Origin: Lachnotalea sp. AF33-28
GTDB taxonomy: Bacteria; Bacillota; Clostridia; Lachnospirales; Lachnospiraceae
Assembly: GCF_003477885.1 (NCBI RefSeq)
Contig: NZ_QUEE01000005.1
Coordinates: forward strand, 124,001 to 188,000
Direction: 5' to 3'
Length of the DNA stretch: 64,000 nucleotides
The notes below the pieces were generated by a model that was not told where the DNA came from, made no database searches, and saw nothing but the letters and a program-made list of their open reading frames with translations. Position numbers and translations under genes: made by a program. Of the stretch, positions 43,741 through 52,512 are shown one piece after another (the first letter of the stretch is position 1; the number at the start of each line of letters is the position of its first letter).

Positions 43741-45489
43741 TCAGATCTCGTTAATCTTTCTCTTCACATAAGTGGTGTGCAGCAAATGATGTGCCTTCTC
43801 GCTGCCGGGCTCGCCCAGGTAGGAAGCGTAGAGCTCCTTGATGGCCGGGTTCTCGTGGGACTTGCGGATAGGCTTTCCTGCATCCTCATCATAGAGCACC
43901 TTGGCGCGAAGTGCGCGGATATCCACGGTGTTGCGCACACTGCCTGGCTGCTGGGGCTGTCCGCCGCCGTTTACGCAGCCGCCGGGGCATCCCATGATCT
44001 CGATGAAGTGATAATTGGCTTCGCCGGATTTCACCTTATTCAACAGGGTTCTGGCGTTGCCAAGTCCGGATGCAACCGCAACCTTCACATCCATGCCGGC
44101 TACGCTGTAGGTGGCTTCCTTTACGCCTTCCACGCCGCGGACCTCTGTGAAGTCCAGCGCCGCCAGCTCTTCGCCGGTCAGGGTCTCCACTGCGGTTCTA
44201 AGAGCGGCTTCCATGACTCCGCCGGTAGCGCCGAAGATGACCGCAGCGCCGGTGGACAGGCCTAAAGGCGCATCGTATTCTTCGTCAGGCAGCTCGGTGA
44301 ACTTTAAGCCTACGCGCTCGATCATGCGCGCCAGCTCTCTGGTGGTCAGCGCAAAATCCACATCCGGAACACCGTTGGCATCCTGGTCGTCCCTTCCGAT
44401 CTCGAACTTCTTCGCTGTACAGGGCATAACGCTGACGGATACGATATCCTTCGGGTCGATGCCGGCCTTCTCCGCATAGTAGGATTTGGCGATGGCTCCG
44501 AACATCTGCTGAGGAGATTTGCAGGAGGACAGGTTCTCCGTCATATCGGGGAAATAATGCTCGCAGTACTTGATCCATCCCGGAGAACAGGAGGTGATCA
44601 TCGGAAGCACGCCGCCGTTCTGCACCCTCTCGATAAATTCATGCGCCTCTTCCATGATCGTGAGGTCGGCGCTGAAATCTGTGTCAAATACCTTGTCAAA
44701 GCCCAGCCTGCGCAGAGCCGCTACCATCTTGCCTTCCACATTGGTTCCGATCGGATAGCCGAATGCCTCGCCCAGAGCCGCGCGGACAGCGGGAGCCGTC
44801 TGTACGATCACATGCTTGGAAGGATCAGCGATGGCCGCGAATACGGCGTCCGTGCTGTCTTTCTCTCTAAGCGCGCCGGTAGGACATACCGCGATACACT
44901 GGCCGCAGGATACGCAGCTGGTCTCGCCCAGGCCCATCTCAAACGCGGAACCGATCTCGGTGTTGAAACCGCGCTGGTTCGCGCCGATCACGCCGATGCC
45001 CTGTACCTTCTCACATACCGCCACGCAGCGTCTGCAGAGGATACATTTGCTGTTGTCACGGATCATATGAACCGCGCTGTCATCGATAGTAGACGGCGTC
45101 TTAGCACCTTCGTATCTGTCCTCATCCGTAACGCCCAGCTCCTTGCAGAGCTTCTGCAGCTCACAGTTGCCGCTTCTTACGCAGGAAAGGCATTTCCTTT
45201 CATGGTTGGACAGGATCAGCTGCAGTGTTTTGCGTCTGGATTCCAGCACTTTGGGGGTGTTGGTCCATACTTCCATGCCGGGATTGATCGGATATACGCA
45301 GGACGCAACCAGGCTCCTCGCGCCCTTGACTTCCACCACGCAGATACGGCATGCGCCGATCTCATTGATCTCCTTTAAAAAGCAGAGGGTCGGGATTTCA
45401 ATGTGCGCTAATCTGGCGGCTTCAAGAATGGTTGAGCCCTTTGGAGCGCTGACTTCCATTCCATTTATTTTGATTGTAATATTCTCCAT
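43741..45489 (-). CDS. hydA: [FeFe]-hydrogenase catalytic subunit of an NAD-linked complex
   Basis: 582 residues. An N-terminal 2Fe-2S domain (CFLKEINEIGACRICVVEVK) is followed by a His-Cys cluster region (NHERKCLSCVRSGNCELQ), two 4Fe-4S motifs (CILCRRCVAVCEK, CVSCGQCIAVCPTG), and the H-cluster domain with TSCSPGW (about 298), MPCTAKK (about 355) and MGCPGGCVNGGGQP (about 495). It makes or oxidises H2. With the NuoF- and NuoE-like genes upstream it forms a HydABC-type enzyme, which in related anaerobes couples NADH and reduced ferredoxin. It is the last gene of the minus-strand operon. Confidence 0.95.
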   Translation of the reverse strand: MENITIKINGMEVSAPKGSTILEAARLAHIEIPTLCFLKEINEIGACRICVVEVKGARSLVASCVYPINPGMEVWTNTPKVLESRRKTLQLILSNHERKCLSCVRSGNCELQKLCKELGVTDEDRYEGAKTPSTIDDSAVHMIRDNSKCILCRRCVAVCEKVQGIGVIGANQRGFNTEIGSAFEMGLGETSCVSCGQCIAVCPTGALREKDSTDAVFAAIADPSKHVIVQTAPAVRAALGEAFGYPIGTNVEGKMVAALRRLGFDKVFDTDFSADLTIMEEAHEFIERVQNGGVLPMITSCSPGWIKYCEHYFPDMTENLSSCKSPQQMFGAIAKSYYAEKAGIDPKDIVSVSVMPCTAKKFEIGRDDQDANGVPDVDFALTTRELARMIERVGLKFTELPDEEYDAPLGLSTGAAVIFGATGGVMEAALRTAVETLTGEELAALDFTEVRGVEGVKEATYSVAGMDVKVAVASGLGNARTLLNKVKSGEANYHFIEIMGCPGGCVNGGGQPQQPGSVRNTVDIRALRAKVLYDEDAGKPIRKSHENPAIKELYASYLGEPGSEKAHHLLHTTYVKRKINEI

Positions 45490-45504
45490 TTTAGAATTCC
45501 TCCA

Positions 45505-47292
45505 TTACTTTTTGTAAATAGCGCCAAACTTACATTTCTCCATACAAGCGCCGCACTTGATACACTTATCCTGATTGATGACATGAGGATTCTTAACCGT
45601 GCCTTCAATGGCGTTGTTCGGGCAGGTCCTTGCACATAAGGTACAGCCCTTACATTTGTCAGGATCGATGTTGTAGGAGAGAAGCGCCTTACATACGCCG
45701 GCAGGACATCTCTTCTCCTTGATATGAGCCTCATACTCGTCTCTGAAATAGCGCAGAGTGGAGAGAACGGGGTTCGGAGCCGTCTGTCCCAGACCGCAGA
45801 GGGAATTGTCTTTGATGTAATAGCAGAGCTCTTCCAGTTTGTCCAGATCTTCCATGGTGCCCTGGCCTTTGGTGATCTTGGTCAGGATCTCCAGCAGACG
45901 CTTGGTACCTACGCGGCAGGGGGTACATTTACCGCAAGACTCTTCCACCGTAAACTCCAGGAAGAACTTGGCGATATCCACCATACAGTCGTCTTCATCC
46001 AATACGATCAGTCCGCCGGAACCCATCATGGAACCGATGCTGATCAGGTTGTCATAGTCGATCGGAATATCGAAATGTTCAGCCGGGATACATCCGCCGG
46101 AAGGACCGCCGGTCTGTGCCGCCTTGAACTTCTTGCCGTTAGGGATGCCCCCGCCGATCTCTTCGATTACCTCACGGAGCGTGGTTCCCATGGGGATCTC
46201 CACCAGACCGGTGTTATGGATCTTGCCGCCCAGCGCGAATACCTTGGTGCCTTTCGACTTCTCGGTACCCATGGAAGCAAACCATTCCGGGCCGTTTAAG
46301 ATGATCTGCGGGATGTTGGCATAGGTCTCCACGTTGTTTAAGATGGTGGGCTTGCCGAACAGGCCTTTTTGAGCCGGGAACGGCGGACGCGGTCTGGGCT
46401 CGCCTCTCTGGCCTTCGATGGAGGTCATCAGAGCGGTTTCCTCTCCGCAGACAAACGCACCTGCGCCCAGTCTTAAGTCGATATCAAACTTAAAGCCTGT
46501 GCCGAAGATATCGTCGCCCAGCAGTTCGTATTCCCTCGCCTGCGCGATGGCGATCTTCAGACGCTCTACCGCGATCGGGTATTCCGCACGCACATATATG
46601 TAACCCTGGGATGCGCCGATGGCGTAACCCGCGATGGTCATAGCCTCCAGCAGCGCGTGAGGATCGCCTTCCAGAACGGAACGGTCCATGAATGCGCCCG
46701 GATCGCCTTCATCGGCGTTACAGCAGACATACTTCTGATCCGCATCGTTGCCCTTCGCCAGTTTCCACTTGAGGCCGGTGGAGAAGCCGCCACCCCCTCT
46801 TCCGCGGAGCCCGCTGTCCATGATGGTCTGGATCACCTCATCGGGAGTCATCTCGGTGAGAACCTTGCCCAGAGCCTGATAGCCGCCGGTGCCGATGTAT
46901 TCATCGATCACTTCGGGGTTGATCACGCCGCAGTTTCTAAGGGCGATTCTGTGCTGCTTTTTATAGAAGTTGGTGTCCGACAGGGACTTGATGCCGGCAG
47001 GAGTCACCGTTTCATCATATACGAGACGGGTTACCACACGGCCTTTTAACAGGTGCTCGGAAACGATTTCAGGAACATCCTCCACCTTAACCATGGAATA
47101 GAATACGGCGTCCGGATACACGATCATGATCGGTCCCAATGCGCAGAGACCGTGGCAGCCTGTCTGGACAACCGCGACTTCCTTGCTTAAGCCGTTTTTC
47201 TCAATTTCATCTTTTAATGCTTCGATAATCTGCTGGCTTCCGGAGGAAGTACATCCTGTTCCGCCGCAAACTAATACGTGTGAACGATACAT
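45505..47292 (-). CDS. hydB: NuoF-like flavoprotein subunit of the hydrogenase complex (HydB)
   Basis: 595 residues. An N-terminal thioredoxin-like 2Fe-2S domain (CGGTGCTSSGSQQ...CHGLCALGP) is followed by the NuoF core with NADH and FMN sites (GLRGRGGGGFSTGLKWKLAK, ADEGDPGAFMDRSVLEGDPH), the 4Fe-4S motif ESCGKCTPCRVGTKR, and two C-terminal ferredoxin motifs (CKGCTLCARTCP, CIKCGACMEKC). This is the full HydB layout of bifurcating hydrogenases: it oxidises or reduces NAD and passes electrons to HydA. It is 15 bases upstream of hydA in the operon. Confidence 0.95.
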   Translation of the reverse strand: MYRSHVLVCGGTGCTSSGSQQIIEALKDEIEKNGLSKEVAVVQTGCHGLCALGPIMIVYPDAVFYSMVKVEDVPEIVSEHLLKGRVVTRLVYDETVTPAGIKSLSDTNFYKKQHRIALRNCGVINPEVIDEYIGTGGYQALGKVLTEMTPDEVIQTIMDSGLRGRGGGGFSTGLKWKLAKGNDADQKYVCCNADEGDPGAFMDRSVLEGDPHALLEAMTIAGYAIGASQGYIYVRAEYPIAVERLKIAIAQAREYELLGDDIFGTGFKFDIDLRLGAGAFVCGEETALMTSIEGQRGEPRPRPPFPAQKGLFGKPTILNNVETYANIPQIILNGPEWFASMGTEKSKGTKVFALGGKIHNTGLVEIPMGTTLREVIEEIGGGIPNGKKFKAAQTGGPSGGCIPAEHFDIPIDYDNLISIGSMMGSGGLIVLDEDDCMVDIAKFFLEFTVEESCGKCTPCRVGTKRLLEILTKITKGQGTMEDLDKLEELCYYIKDNSLCGLGQTAPNPVLSTLRYFRDEYEAHIKEKRCPAGVCKALLSYNIDPDKCKGCTLCARTCPNNAIEGTVKNPHVINQDKCIKCGACMEKCKFGAIYKK

Positions 47293-47309
47293 CTGGGGTT
47301 CCTCCTCAA

Positions 47310-47684
47310 TTATTTGATATCTACTGAATTTAATGTGTATTTATCGACAACGGTGCCGCGGATCAGGTGCTGATCCACCACTTCCATAGCCTTTTCAGGG
47401 GTCATCTTCACATAGGTAACCTTTTCCTTGCCAGGTTCCATAATTTCGACGATGGGCTCATACTGGCAGAGGCCGATGCAGCCGGTCTGCGTAACCGTCA
47501 CATGCTTTAAACCCTTCTGCATAACCGCATCGGACAGAGCGGTGAGAACCGGTCTTGCGCCGCTTGCAATGCCGCAGGTAGCCATGCCCACAACCACGCG
47601 GGTCTGCTCTTCACCTTCGGAACGCAGGCCTACCTGGTTCTGCATTTTTTCTCTGATTGCTTTTAACTCTTCAAGAGATTTCAT
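47310..47684 (-). CDS. 2Fe-2S thioredoxin-like ferredoxin (HydD-like)
   Basis: 124 residues. Cysteines in MATCGIASGARP and QTGCIGLCQYEPIVEI give the C-x4-5-C...C-x3-C pattern of thioredoxin-like 2Fe-2S ferredoxins. A charged N-terminal helix (EELKAIREKMQNQV) precedes it. The gene lies between the small ATPase and the NuoF-like subunit, as in several clostridial hyd operons, so it is probably an accessory electron carrier of the complex. Confidence 0.88.
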   Translation of the reverse strand: MKSLEELKAIREKMQNQVGLRSEGEEQTRVVVGMATCGIASGARPVLTALSDAVMQKGLKHVTVTQTGCIGLCQYEPIVEIMEPGKEKVTYVKMTPEKAMEVVDQHLIRGTVVDKYTLNSVDIK

Positions 47685-47725
47685 ATTACATCCTCCATTT
47701 GTCCGGCATATTGCGCCGGAATTTC

Positions 47726-48283
47726 CTACAGGATGGCGCCGCCATCCGTTTCCTGCTTGTTTTCAGTCAAATAGTCCATGATATAATCGGAGACCTCGGG
47801 GCTGTTTAAGGGAACATCGCCCAGGATCTGCCGGAACTGCCTTGTATCCAGAACAAAAGAACGGTCATTATACCGGTAATTATATAGAAAATCCGTCTCC
47901 GGGTGAAACGTGATCAGCGTATGTACAGTGCTGTTTATATCTCCCAGAGGCATGCGGTCGATGTGGGACAGTTTAAAAACTGCGGTTACGGCGGTACCGA
48001 TGCCGGGGGTGGAATCTATCTTAAAAGAGCCTCCGGTGCTCTCCGCCGCGTATTTAAAAAAGGGCACGCCCAGCCCAACCTTGCGGGTGGTTCTGGTGGT
48101 GAAAAAGGGATCCTCCACATGGGCGACCTGTTCCGGCGTCATGCCGCAGCCGTCATCCTTAATGATGATGGTCATGGTATCCTCCGACGTATCGGTCAGC
48201 ACGCTGATCTCGATGAGACTCGCTTCGGCCCTAGTGGAATTCTCCGCCACATCCAGCACATTTAATGAAATTTCCGTCATCAT
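47726..48283 (-). CDS. HATPase-domain protein in the hydrogenase operon
   Basis: 185 residues. A GHKL ATP-binding fold with N box MLTEISLNVLDVAENS-like start (MMTEISLNVLDVAENSTRAE), the acid DDGCGM and the glycine-rich TTRTTRKVGLGVPFF. There is no histidine phospho-acceptor or sensor domain, so it is a free-standing ATPase of the anti-sigma or MutL-like kind. Small HATPase proteins recur inside hyd operons between nuoE- and nuoF-like genes; their function is not established. Its start is 3 bases from the stop of the nuoE-like gene, so they are co-translated. Confidence 0.87.
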   Translation of the reverse strand: MMTEISLNVLDVAENSTRAEASLIEISVLTDTSEDTMTIIIKDDGCGMTPEQVAHVEDPFFTTRTTRKVGLGVPFFKYAAESTGGSFKIDSTPGIGTAVTAVFKLSHIDRMPLGDINSTVHTLITFHPETDFLYNYRYNDRSFVLDTRQFRQILGDVPLNSPEVSDYIMDYLTENKQETDGGAIL

Positions 48284-48285
48284 AA

Positions 48286-48780
48286 CTATTCGTATTTGGC
48301 AATGATACCCGGGATATCATCCGCGGTGAGCCTGCCGTAAACTTCACCGTTGATCATCATGACCGGAGCCAGTCCGCAGGCGCCTACGCAGCGGCAGGAA
48401 TCCAGTGAGAATTTTCCGTCGGGGGTGCATTCCCCATTGGTGATGCCCAAAAGCTCCTCCAGCTTTTTGAAGATCTCTCCGGAACCCTTCACGTAGCACG
48501 CGGTTCCCAGACAGACGGATATCTGATTCTTACCCTTTGGCTGAAGGGCGAACTGGGAATAGAATGTGGATACTCCATAGACCTTCTCCAGCGGAATGCC
48601 GGTTTCATCTGAAATCATAGCCTGTACTTCAATCGGAAGATAGCCATAGATCTCCTGAGCCTTCTGCATGATCGGCATTAAAGCTCCTTTTTCATCTTTG
48701 AGCTCGGAAATCACTTTTAACAGCTCATCCCTCTGCTCTTCTGTTCCTGCAAAAGGAACACCTTGTTTTTTGCAAGCCAT
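48286..48780 (-). CDS. hydC: NuoE-like 2Fe-2S subunit of the hydrogenase complex (HydC)
   Basis: 164 residues: an N-terminal helical bundle (LMPIMQKAQEIYGYLPIEVQ, the GYLP motif of NuoE) and a thioredoxin-like domain with the four cluster cysteines in CLGTACYVKG and CRCVGACGLAPVM. It is the first gene of the minus-strand hyd operon and transfers electrons within the NADH-linked module. GGAGG precedes the ATG. Its leader carries a Rex-like palindrome. Confidence 0.95.
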   Translation of the reverse strand: MACKKQGVPFAGTEEQRDELLKVISELKDEKGALMPIMQKAQEIYGYLPIEVQAMISDETGIPLEKVYGVSTFYSQFALQPKGKNQISVCLGTACYVKGSGEIFKKLEELLGITNGECTPDGKFSLDSCRCVGACGLAPVMMINGEVYGRLTADDIPGIIAKYE

Positions 48781-48896
48781 TGTTTAACCTCCTCATTATA
48801 CTTCATAACTGCGCATCAGGCAGATATACTTGCGACGCATGGCATGTAGCAAGTCATTTTGCACCTACTGCCGCAGGTTGAGGGAAAAGTTAACAT

Positions 48897-48914
48897 TTTC
48901 ACAAACTCAATTAG
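48897..48914 (-). promoter_or_regulatory. Rex-like operator in the hyd operon leader
   Basis: On the minus strand TTGTGAA, AATG, TTAACTT matches the clostridial Rex consensus TTGTTAA-N4-TTAACAA at 11 of 14 positions. It lies downstream of a -10 box TAGAAT (complement of 48949-48954, with TGG before it). Rex senses NADH/NAD+, fitting an NADH-linked hydrogenase. Confidence 0.5.
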
Positions 48915-49010
48915 AGGGGTGGGTGCAATCTTCATAATATTCTACCACGAAACATCCAGAAAATCCACAATAATTTGCAACTGAAAAGCCTTATCAAAAT
49001 GAGCCTTCTG

Positions 49011-49039
49011 TTGATTATTGACAATGAAAATGTTATACT
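49011..49039 (+). promoter_or_regulatory. Promoter of the hydrogen-sensor operon
   Basis: TTGATT (49011-49016), 17-base spacer, TATACT (49034-49039). Transcription would start near 49046. Confidence 0.65.
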
Positions 49040-49059
49040 GAGATCAATCTTAGTATCAA

Positions 49060-49077
49060 TTGTTAAATAAATATCAA
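49060..49077 (+). promoter_or_regulatory. Rex-like operator downstream of the sensor-operon promoter
   Basis: TTGTTAA, ATAA, ATATCAA matches the Rex consensus at 12 of 14 positions and lies just after the predicted transcription start, a typical repressor position. Confidence 0.55.
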
Positions 49078-49080
49078 TAA

Positions 49081-49133
49081 TGCGCCGAAACCGCGCAGGT
49101 CATCAACCTGCGGTTGGTGACAGAGAATGGAGG
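49081..49133 (+). promoter_or_regulatory. Two-hairpin leader element, copy D
   Basis: P2 arms GTCATCAACC (49099-49108) and GGTTGGTGAC (49112-49121) enclose TGC. P1 is a weaker GCG...CGC hairpin just before. GGAGG follows at 49129-49133. Relative to copy A the P2 stem shows a G-C to A-T replacement on both arms. Confidence 0.65.
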
Positions 49134-49138
49134 CATAT

Positions 49139-49486
49139 ATGACTGTAAGGGATGTACGCGATGTTTTGGGAGCCCGGGTACTGGTTGGGGAGGAATATCT
49201 GGACAGAGAGGTCAGATCCGCCTGCGGGTCCGATATGATGAGCGATGTGCTGGCTTTTTCCAAGGATCATTCGGTATTGCTGACGGGGCTGTGCAACCCT
49301 CAGGTGATCCGTACCGCGGAGATGTTGGATATCGTCTGCCTGATCTTTGTCAGGGGCAAAAAACCGGATGAGGCCATGCTGGAGATGGCAAAGGAGAGGG
49401 GGCTGATCATTCTGGCAACCGGACACCGCATGTTCTCCGCCTGCGGCATGCTCTATGAAGCCGGGCTGCACGGAGGTGCGATCTGA
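49139..49486 (+). CDS. DRTGG-type regulatory domain protein, first of the sensor operon
   Basis: 115 residues from the ATG at 49139 (GGAGG 5 bases upstream). It looks like a single DRTGG-like domain (VRDVLGARVLVGEEYLDREV, DMMSDVLAFSKDHSVLLTGL, ...LILATGHRMFSACGMLYEAG), a fold also found beside CBS domains and in phosphotransacetylases, where it may bind ligands. It is the first gene of a five-gene operon around a sensor hydrogenase; a second DRTGG-type gene lies at 51379. Confidence 0.82.
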   Translation: MTVRDVRDVLGARVLVGEEYLDREVRSACGSDMMSDVLAFSKDHSVLLTGLCNPQVIRTAEMLDIVCLIFVRGKKPDEAMLEMAKERGLIILATGHRMFSACGMLYEAGLHGGAI

Positions 49487-49908
49487 TGGATGATGTGATT
49501 ACATTAAATTATGAAGTTTCTCCGGATGATTTTACCAGGGCCGGAGAAGCCAGCAGCGATGTGAAGAGCAAGCTTAAGCAGATGGGCGTGAATCCAGAGG
49601 CTGTGCGCAAGGTGGCCATCGCCATGTATGAGGGGGAGATCAACATGGTGATACACGCCGAAGGCGGCAGGATTACGGTGGAAATATCGCCCAGCGAGAT
49701 CAAGATGGTGCTGGCGGATAAGGGCCCGGGCATTCCCGATGTGGATCTGGCCATGCAGGCCGGTTATTCCACGGCGCCGGATGACATCCGTTCGCTTGGA
49801 TTTGGAGCTGGCATGGGGCTGCCCAATATGAAGAAATATTCCGATGACATGGTGATCGATACAACTGTGGGGGTGGGTACGACAATCACCATGAGGGTAA
49901 CTATATAG
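49486..49908 (+). CDS. Anti-sigma-factor-type ATPase (RsbW-like)
   Basis: 140 residues, ATGA overlap with the previous gene. It is a HATPase fold with the helix VRKVAIAMYEGEINMVIHA, the acid motif LADKGPGIPD and the glycine-rich GFGAGMGLPNMKKYSD. This is the RsbW/SpoIIAB class, which binds ATP and often phosphorylates or sequesters partner proteins. In this operon it may relay the state of the sensor hydrogenase encoded next (inference). Confidence 0.9.
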   Translation: MDDVITLNYEVSPDDFTRAGEASSDVKSKLKQMGVNPEAVRKVAIAMYEGEINMVIHAEGGRITVEISPSEIKMVLADKGPGIPDVDLAMQAGYSTAPDDIRSLGFGAGMGLPNMKKYSDDMVIDTTVGVGTTITMRVTI

Positions 49909-49932
49909 TGAGGTGACAAGGGGGTTGGGGCA

Positions 49933-51327
49933 ATGGACAAATTTTACCATTCGGTGCGCCTGGATCCGGAGCTGTGCAAGGGCTGCATCAACTGCATTAA
50001 AAGATGTCCCACAGAGGCGATCAGGGTCCGGGGAGGAAAAGCGCAGATTAACAGCAAATTCTGCATTGACTGCGGCGAATGCATACGGGTCTGCCCGCAT
50101 CACGCGAAGCATGCTGTTTATGATAAACTGGATGTCTTAAAGGACTATGAGTATACGGTGGCTCTGCCGGCTCCGAGCCTGTACAGTCAGTTTAACAATC
50201 TGGATGATGTCAATATTGTGCTGGCCGCGCTGGTCATGATGGGGTTTGACGATGTGTTTGAGGTCAGCGCCGCGGCGGAGCTGGTTTCGGAAGCGACCAG
50301 GAGGTACATAGAAACCCATCAGGAGCAGCTGCCCATCATCAGCACGGCCTGTCCGTCGGTGGTCAGGCTGATCCGCGTCAGGTTTCCCAACCTGATCCCG
50401 CATATGCTGCCGCTGAATCCCCCGATCGAGGTGGCAGCCATACTGGCGGCCAGGAGGGCTATGGAGAAGACCGGCCTGCCAAGAGAGAAGATCGGCATCA
50501 TCTTCATATCGCCCTGCCCGTCCAAGGTGACTTATGTGAGGTCGCCTCTGGGCACGGAGAAAAGCGAAGTGGACCATGTGCTGGCCATCAAGGATGTGTA
50601 TCCGAAGCTGCTCTCTTACATGAAGGGTGTGGGAAACGAATCCCCGGAACTGGTGATGTCCGGCAGGATCGGCATCGGCTGGGGCCGCAGCGGAGGGGAG
50701 GCCGGCGGGCTTTTGACTGAGAGCTATCTGGCGGCGGACGGCATCGAGAACGTGATCCGCGTGCTGGAGGATCTGGAGGATCAGAAATTTACGAATCTGC
50801 AGTTTGTGGAGCTGAACGCCTGCAACGGCGGCTGCGTGGGCGGAGTGCTGACCGTGGAGAATCCGTATGTGGCGGAGGTGAAGCTCAACAGGCTGCGCAA
50901 GTATATGCCGGTGGCCCGCAGCCATATGGGAAATGTTTCGAAAGCCGTTCTGCACTGGACGAAGGAGGTGCAGTATGAGCCGGTCTTTAGGCTGGGCTCC
51001 AACATGATGGAGAGCTTTTCGATGCTCAACCAGGTGGAGAGGCTGTGTAAAAAACTGCCCGGCCTGGACTGCGGTTCCTGCGGAGCGCCCACCTGCAAGG
51101 CGCTGGCGGAGGATATCGTGCGGGGCGACGCCAGTGAGAATGACTGCGTATATTATTTAAGAGAAAATCTGCACCGCCTTTCGGAGGAGGTTTCGATTCT
51201 GGCGGACGATCTGGCGGCCGGCGGAAACGGCGGCCAGGAAACTCTGAATATACTGAAGGAATATATCCAGCGGATATCCAGCGAGATGTCCCTTCTGGAC
51301 AATAAGGATGACGATGATGATGAATAA
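49933..51327 (+). CDS. Putative sensory [FeFe]-hydrogenase (HydS-like)
   Basis: 464 residues. Two N-terminal 4Fe-4S motifs (CKGCINCIKRCP, CIDCGECIRVCP) are followed by an H-cluster-type domain with modified motifs: TACPSVV for TSCxPx, SPCPSK for MPCxxK, and LNACNGGCVGG for MxCxxGCxxGG. The four cluster cysteines remain. A C-terminal 4Fe-4S domain follows (CGSCGAPTCKALAEDIVRGD...NDC) and a helical tail ending in an acidic run. This matches the putative H2-sensing HydS type described in Ruminococcus and relatives, here without a PAS domain. It probably reports H2 or redox state to the hyd operon. Confidence 0.9.
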   Translation: MDKFYHSVRLDPELCKGCINCIKRCPTEAIRVRGGKAQINSKFCIDCGECIRVCPHHAKHAVYDKLDVLKDYEYTVALPAPSLYSQFNNLDDVNIVLAALVMMGFDDVFEVSAAAELVSEATRRYIETHQEQLPIISTACPSVVRLIRVRFPNLIPHMLPLNPPIEVAAILAARRAMEKTGLPREKIGIIFISPCPSKVTYVRSPLGTEKSEVDHVLAIKDVYPKLLSYMKGVGNESPELVMSGRIGIGWGRSGGEAGGLLTESYLAADGIENVIRVLEDLEDQKFTNLQFVELNACNGGCVGGVLTVENPYVAEVKLNRLRKYMPVARSHMGNVSKAVLHWTKEVQYEPVFRLGSNMMESFSMLNQVERLCKKLPGLDCGSCGAPTCKALAEDIVRGDASENDCVYYLRENLHRLSEEVSILADDLAAGGNGGQETLNILKEYIQRISSEMSLLDNKDDDDDE

Positions 51328-51378
51328 CCGGCTGTATGCCGCAGATGCGCTGTACATCAGCGCGGAAAAGAGGAAAGG

Positions 51379-51714
51379 ATGACCGTTCAAAATCTGATAG
51401 ATTCAGGAAAATTCGGCACTGTCAATGTGGGCGGGGATACGGCCCGCGGGATCACGAAGCCCTTCTGCTGTGATCTTCTAAGCATTGCTATGGGGAGAGC
51501 GCCGGAGGGCTGCGCCTGGGTGACGGTAATGGGGAATATGAACACTCTGGCCGTAGCATCCCTGGCGGACGCGGCCTGTGTGATCATGGCCGAAGGCACG
51601 CAGCTGGATGAGACAGCGGTAAAAAAAGCGAAGGAACAGGAGATCACAGTGCTGAAGACGGAGATGCCCATCTTCGAAGCGGCTCTGGAGATCTACCGGA
51701 TGCTGAATGCTTAG
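51379..51714 (+). CDS. Second DRTGG-type domain protein
   Basis: 111 residues, MTVQNLIDSGKFGTVNVGGD at the start and GCAWVTVMGNMNTLAVASLA in the middle. It is the same class as the protein at 49139 but divergent. A GAAAAGAGGAAAGG ribosome region precedes it. The gene overlaps the PHP gene by 8 bases. In hydrogen-sensor operons two such domains commonly flank the HydS gene; they may bind a nucleotide or metabolite. Confidence 0.85.
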   Translation: MTVQNLIDSGKFGTVNVGGDTARGITKPFCCDLLSIAMGRAPEGCAWVTVMGNMNTLAVASLADAACVIMAEGTQLDETAVKKAKEQEITVLKTEMPIFEAALEIYRMLNA

Positions 51715-52429
51715 CCTGTATTATGACCTGCACATTCATTCCTGCCTGTCCCCATGCGGGGATGATGATATGACACCGGCCAATATAACCGGCATGGCGG
51801 CGGTGAAGGGGCTGGATGTGATCGCGGTTACGGATCACAACTCCTGCAAGAACTGTCCCGCCGTGCTGGAGATGGCCGAAGCCTACGGCGTGCTGGCCAT
51901 TCCGGGCATGGAGATCTGCACCTCGGAAGAGGTGCACGCGGTATGCCTGTTTCCGAAGCTGGAGCAGGCCATGGCGTTTGACGCCTATGTATATGAGCGG
52001 CTGATGCCGTTTCCTAACGATGAGAGCATCTTCGGCAAGCAGGAGATCTACGACGGTGAGGATCGGATTTGTGGAAAAGTACCGCTGCTTCTGATCAACA
52101 GCGCGGATATCTCCTTTGACGGACTCTGGGAGCTGGCGGATTCCTACGGCGGGGTGATGTTTCCCGCCCATATCGATAAAAACGCCAACAGCCTGATCGC
52201 CAACTTAGGCTTCGTGCCGCCGGACAGCCGGTTTACCTGTGCGGAACTGAAAGACTTGAGTCACCTGCACCGCCTGAAAAGGGAGAACCCCTATCTGGAG
52301 AAATGCCGGATTGTCAGCAATTCAGACGCCCATTATCTGGCCGATATCAATGAGCCGAAGCTCACGATTGAGGTGACGGAGCGGTCGGCGGAGGCGGTGG
52401 TGGAGGCGCTGAAATCGGGCGGGTGTTAA
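51707..52429 (+). CDS. PHP-domain phosphoesterase
   Basis: 240 residues. The metal-binding motifs of the PHP fold are intact: YYDLHIHSCLSPCGDDDM, AVTDHNS, GMEICTSEEVHAV, FPAHIDK and SNSDAHYL. It would hydrolyse a phosphoester using a metal cluster in the cytoplasm; the substrate is unknown. It is the last gene of the sensor operon, and PHP proteins are regular members of such hyd/HydS clusters. A terminator follows at 52474-52506. Confidence 0.92.
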   Translation: MLSLYYDLHIHSCLSPCGDDDMTPANITGMAAVKGLDVIAVTDHNSCKNCPAVLEMAEAYGVLAIPGMEICTSEEVHAVCLFPKLEQAMAFDAYVYERLMPFPNDESIFGKQEIYDGEDRICGKVPLLLINSADISFDGLWELADSYGGVMFPAHIDKNANSLIANLGFVPPDSRFTCAELKDLSHLHRLKRENPYLEKCRIVSNSDAHYLADINEPKLTIEVTERSAEAVVEALKSGGC

Positions 52430-52473
52430 ATGAAAACGGTCATATGCCAGTGCTCATATGTCAGACCTTTTTG

Positions 52474-52506
52474 ATCAGGCAGTTGATAAAGCAACTGCCT
52501 GATTTT
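52474..52506 (+). terminator. Terminator of the sensor operon
   Basis: ATCAGGCAGTTG and CAACTGCCTGAT form a 12-bp stem around ATAAAG, followed by TTTG. Confidence 0.85.
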
Positions 52507-52512
52507 GTAATT

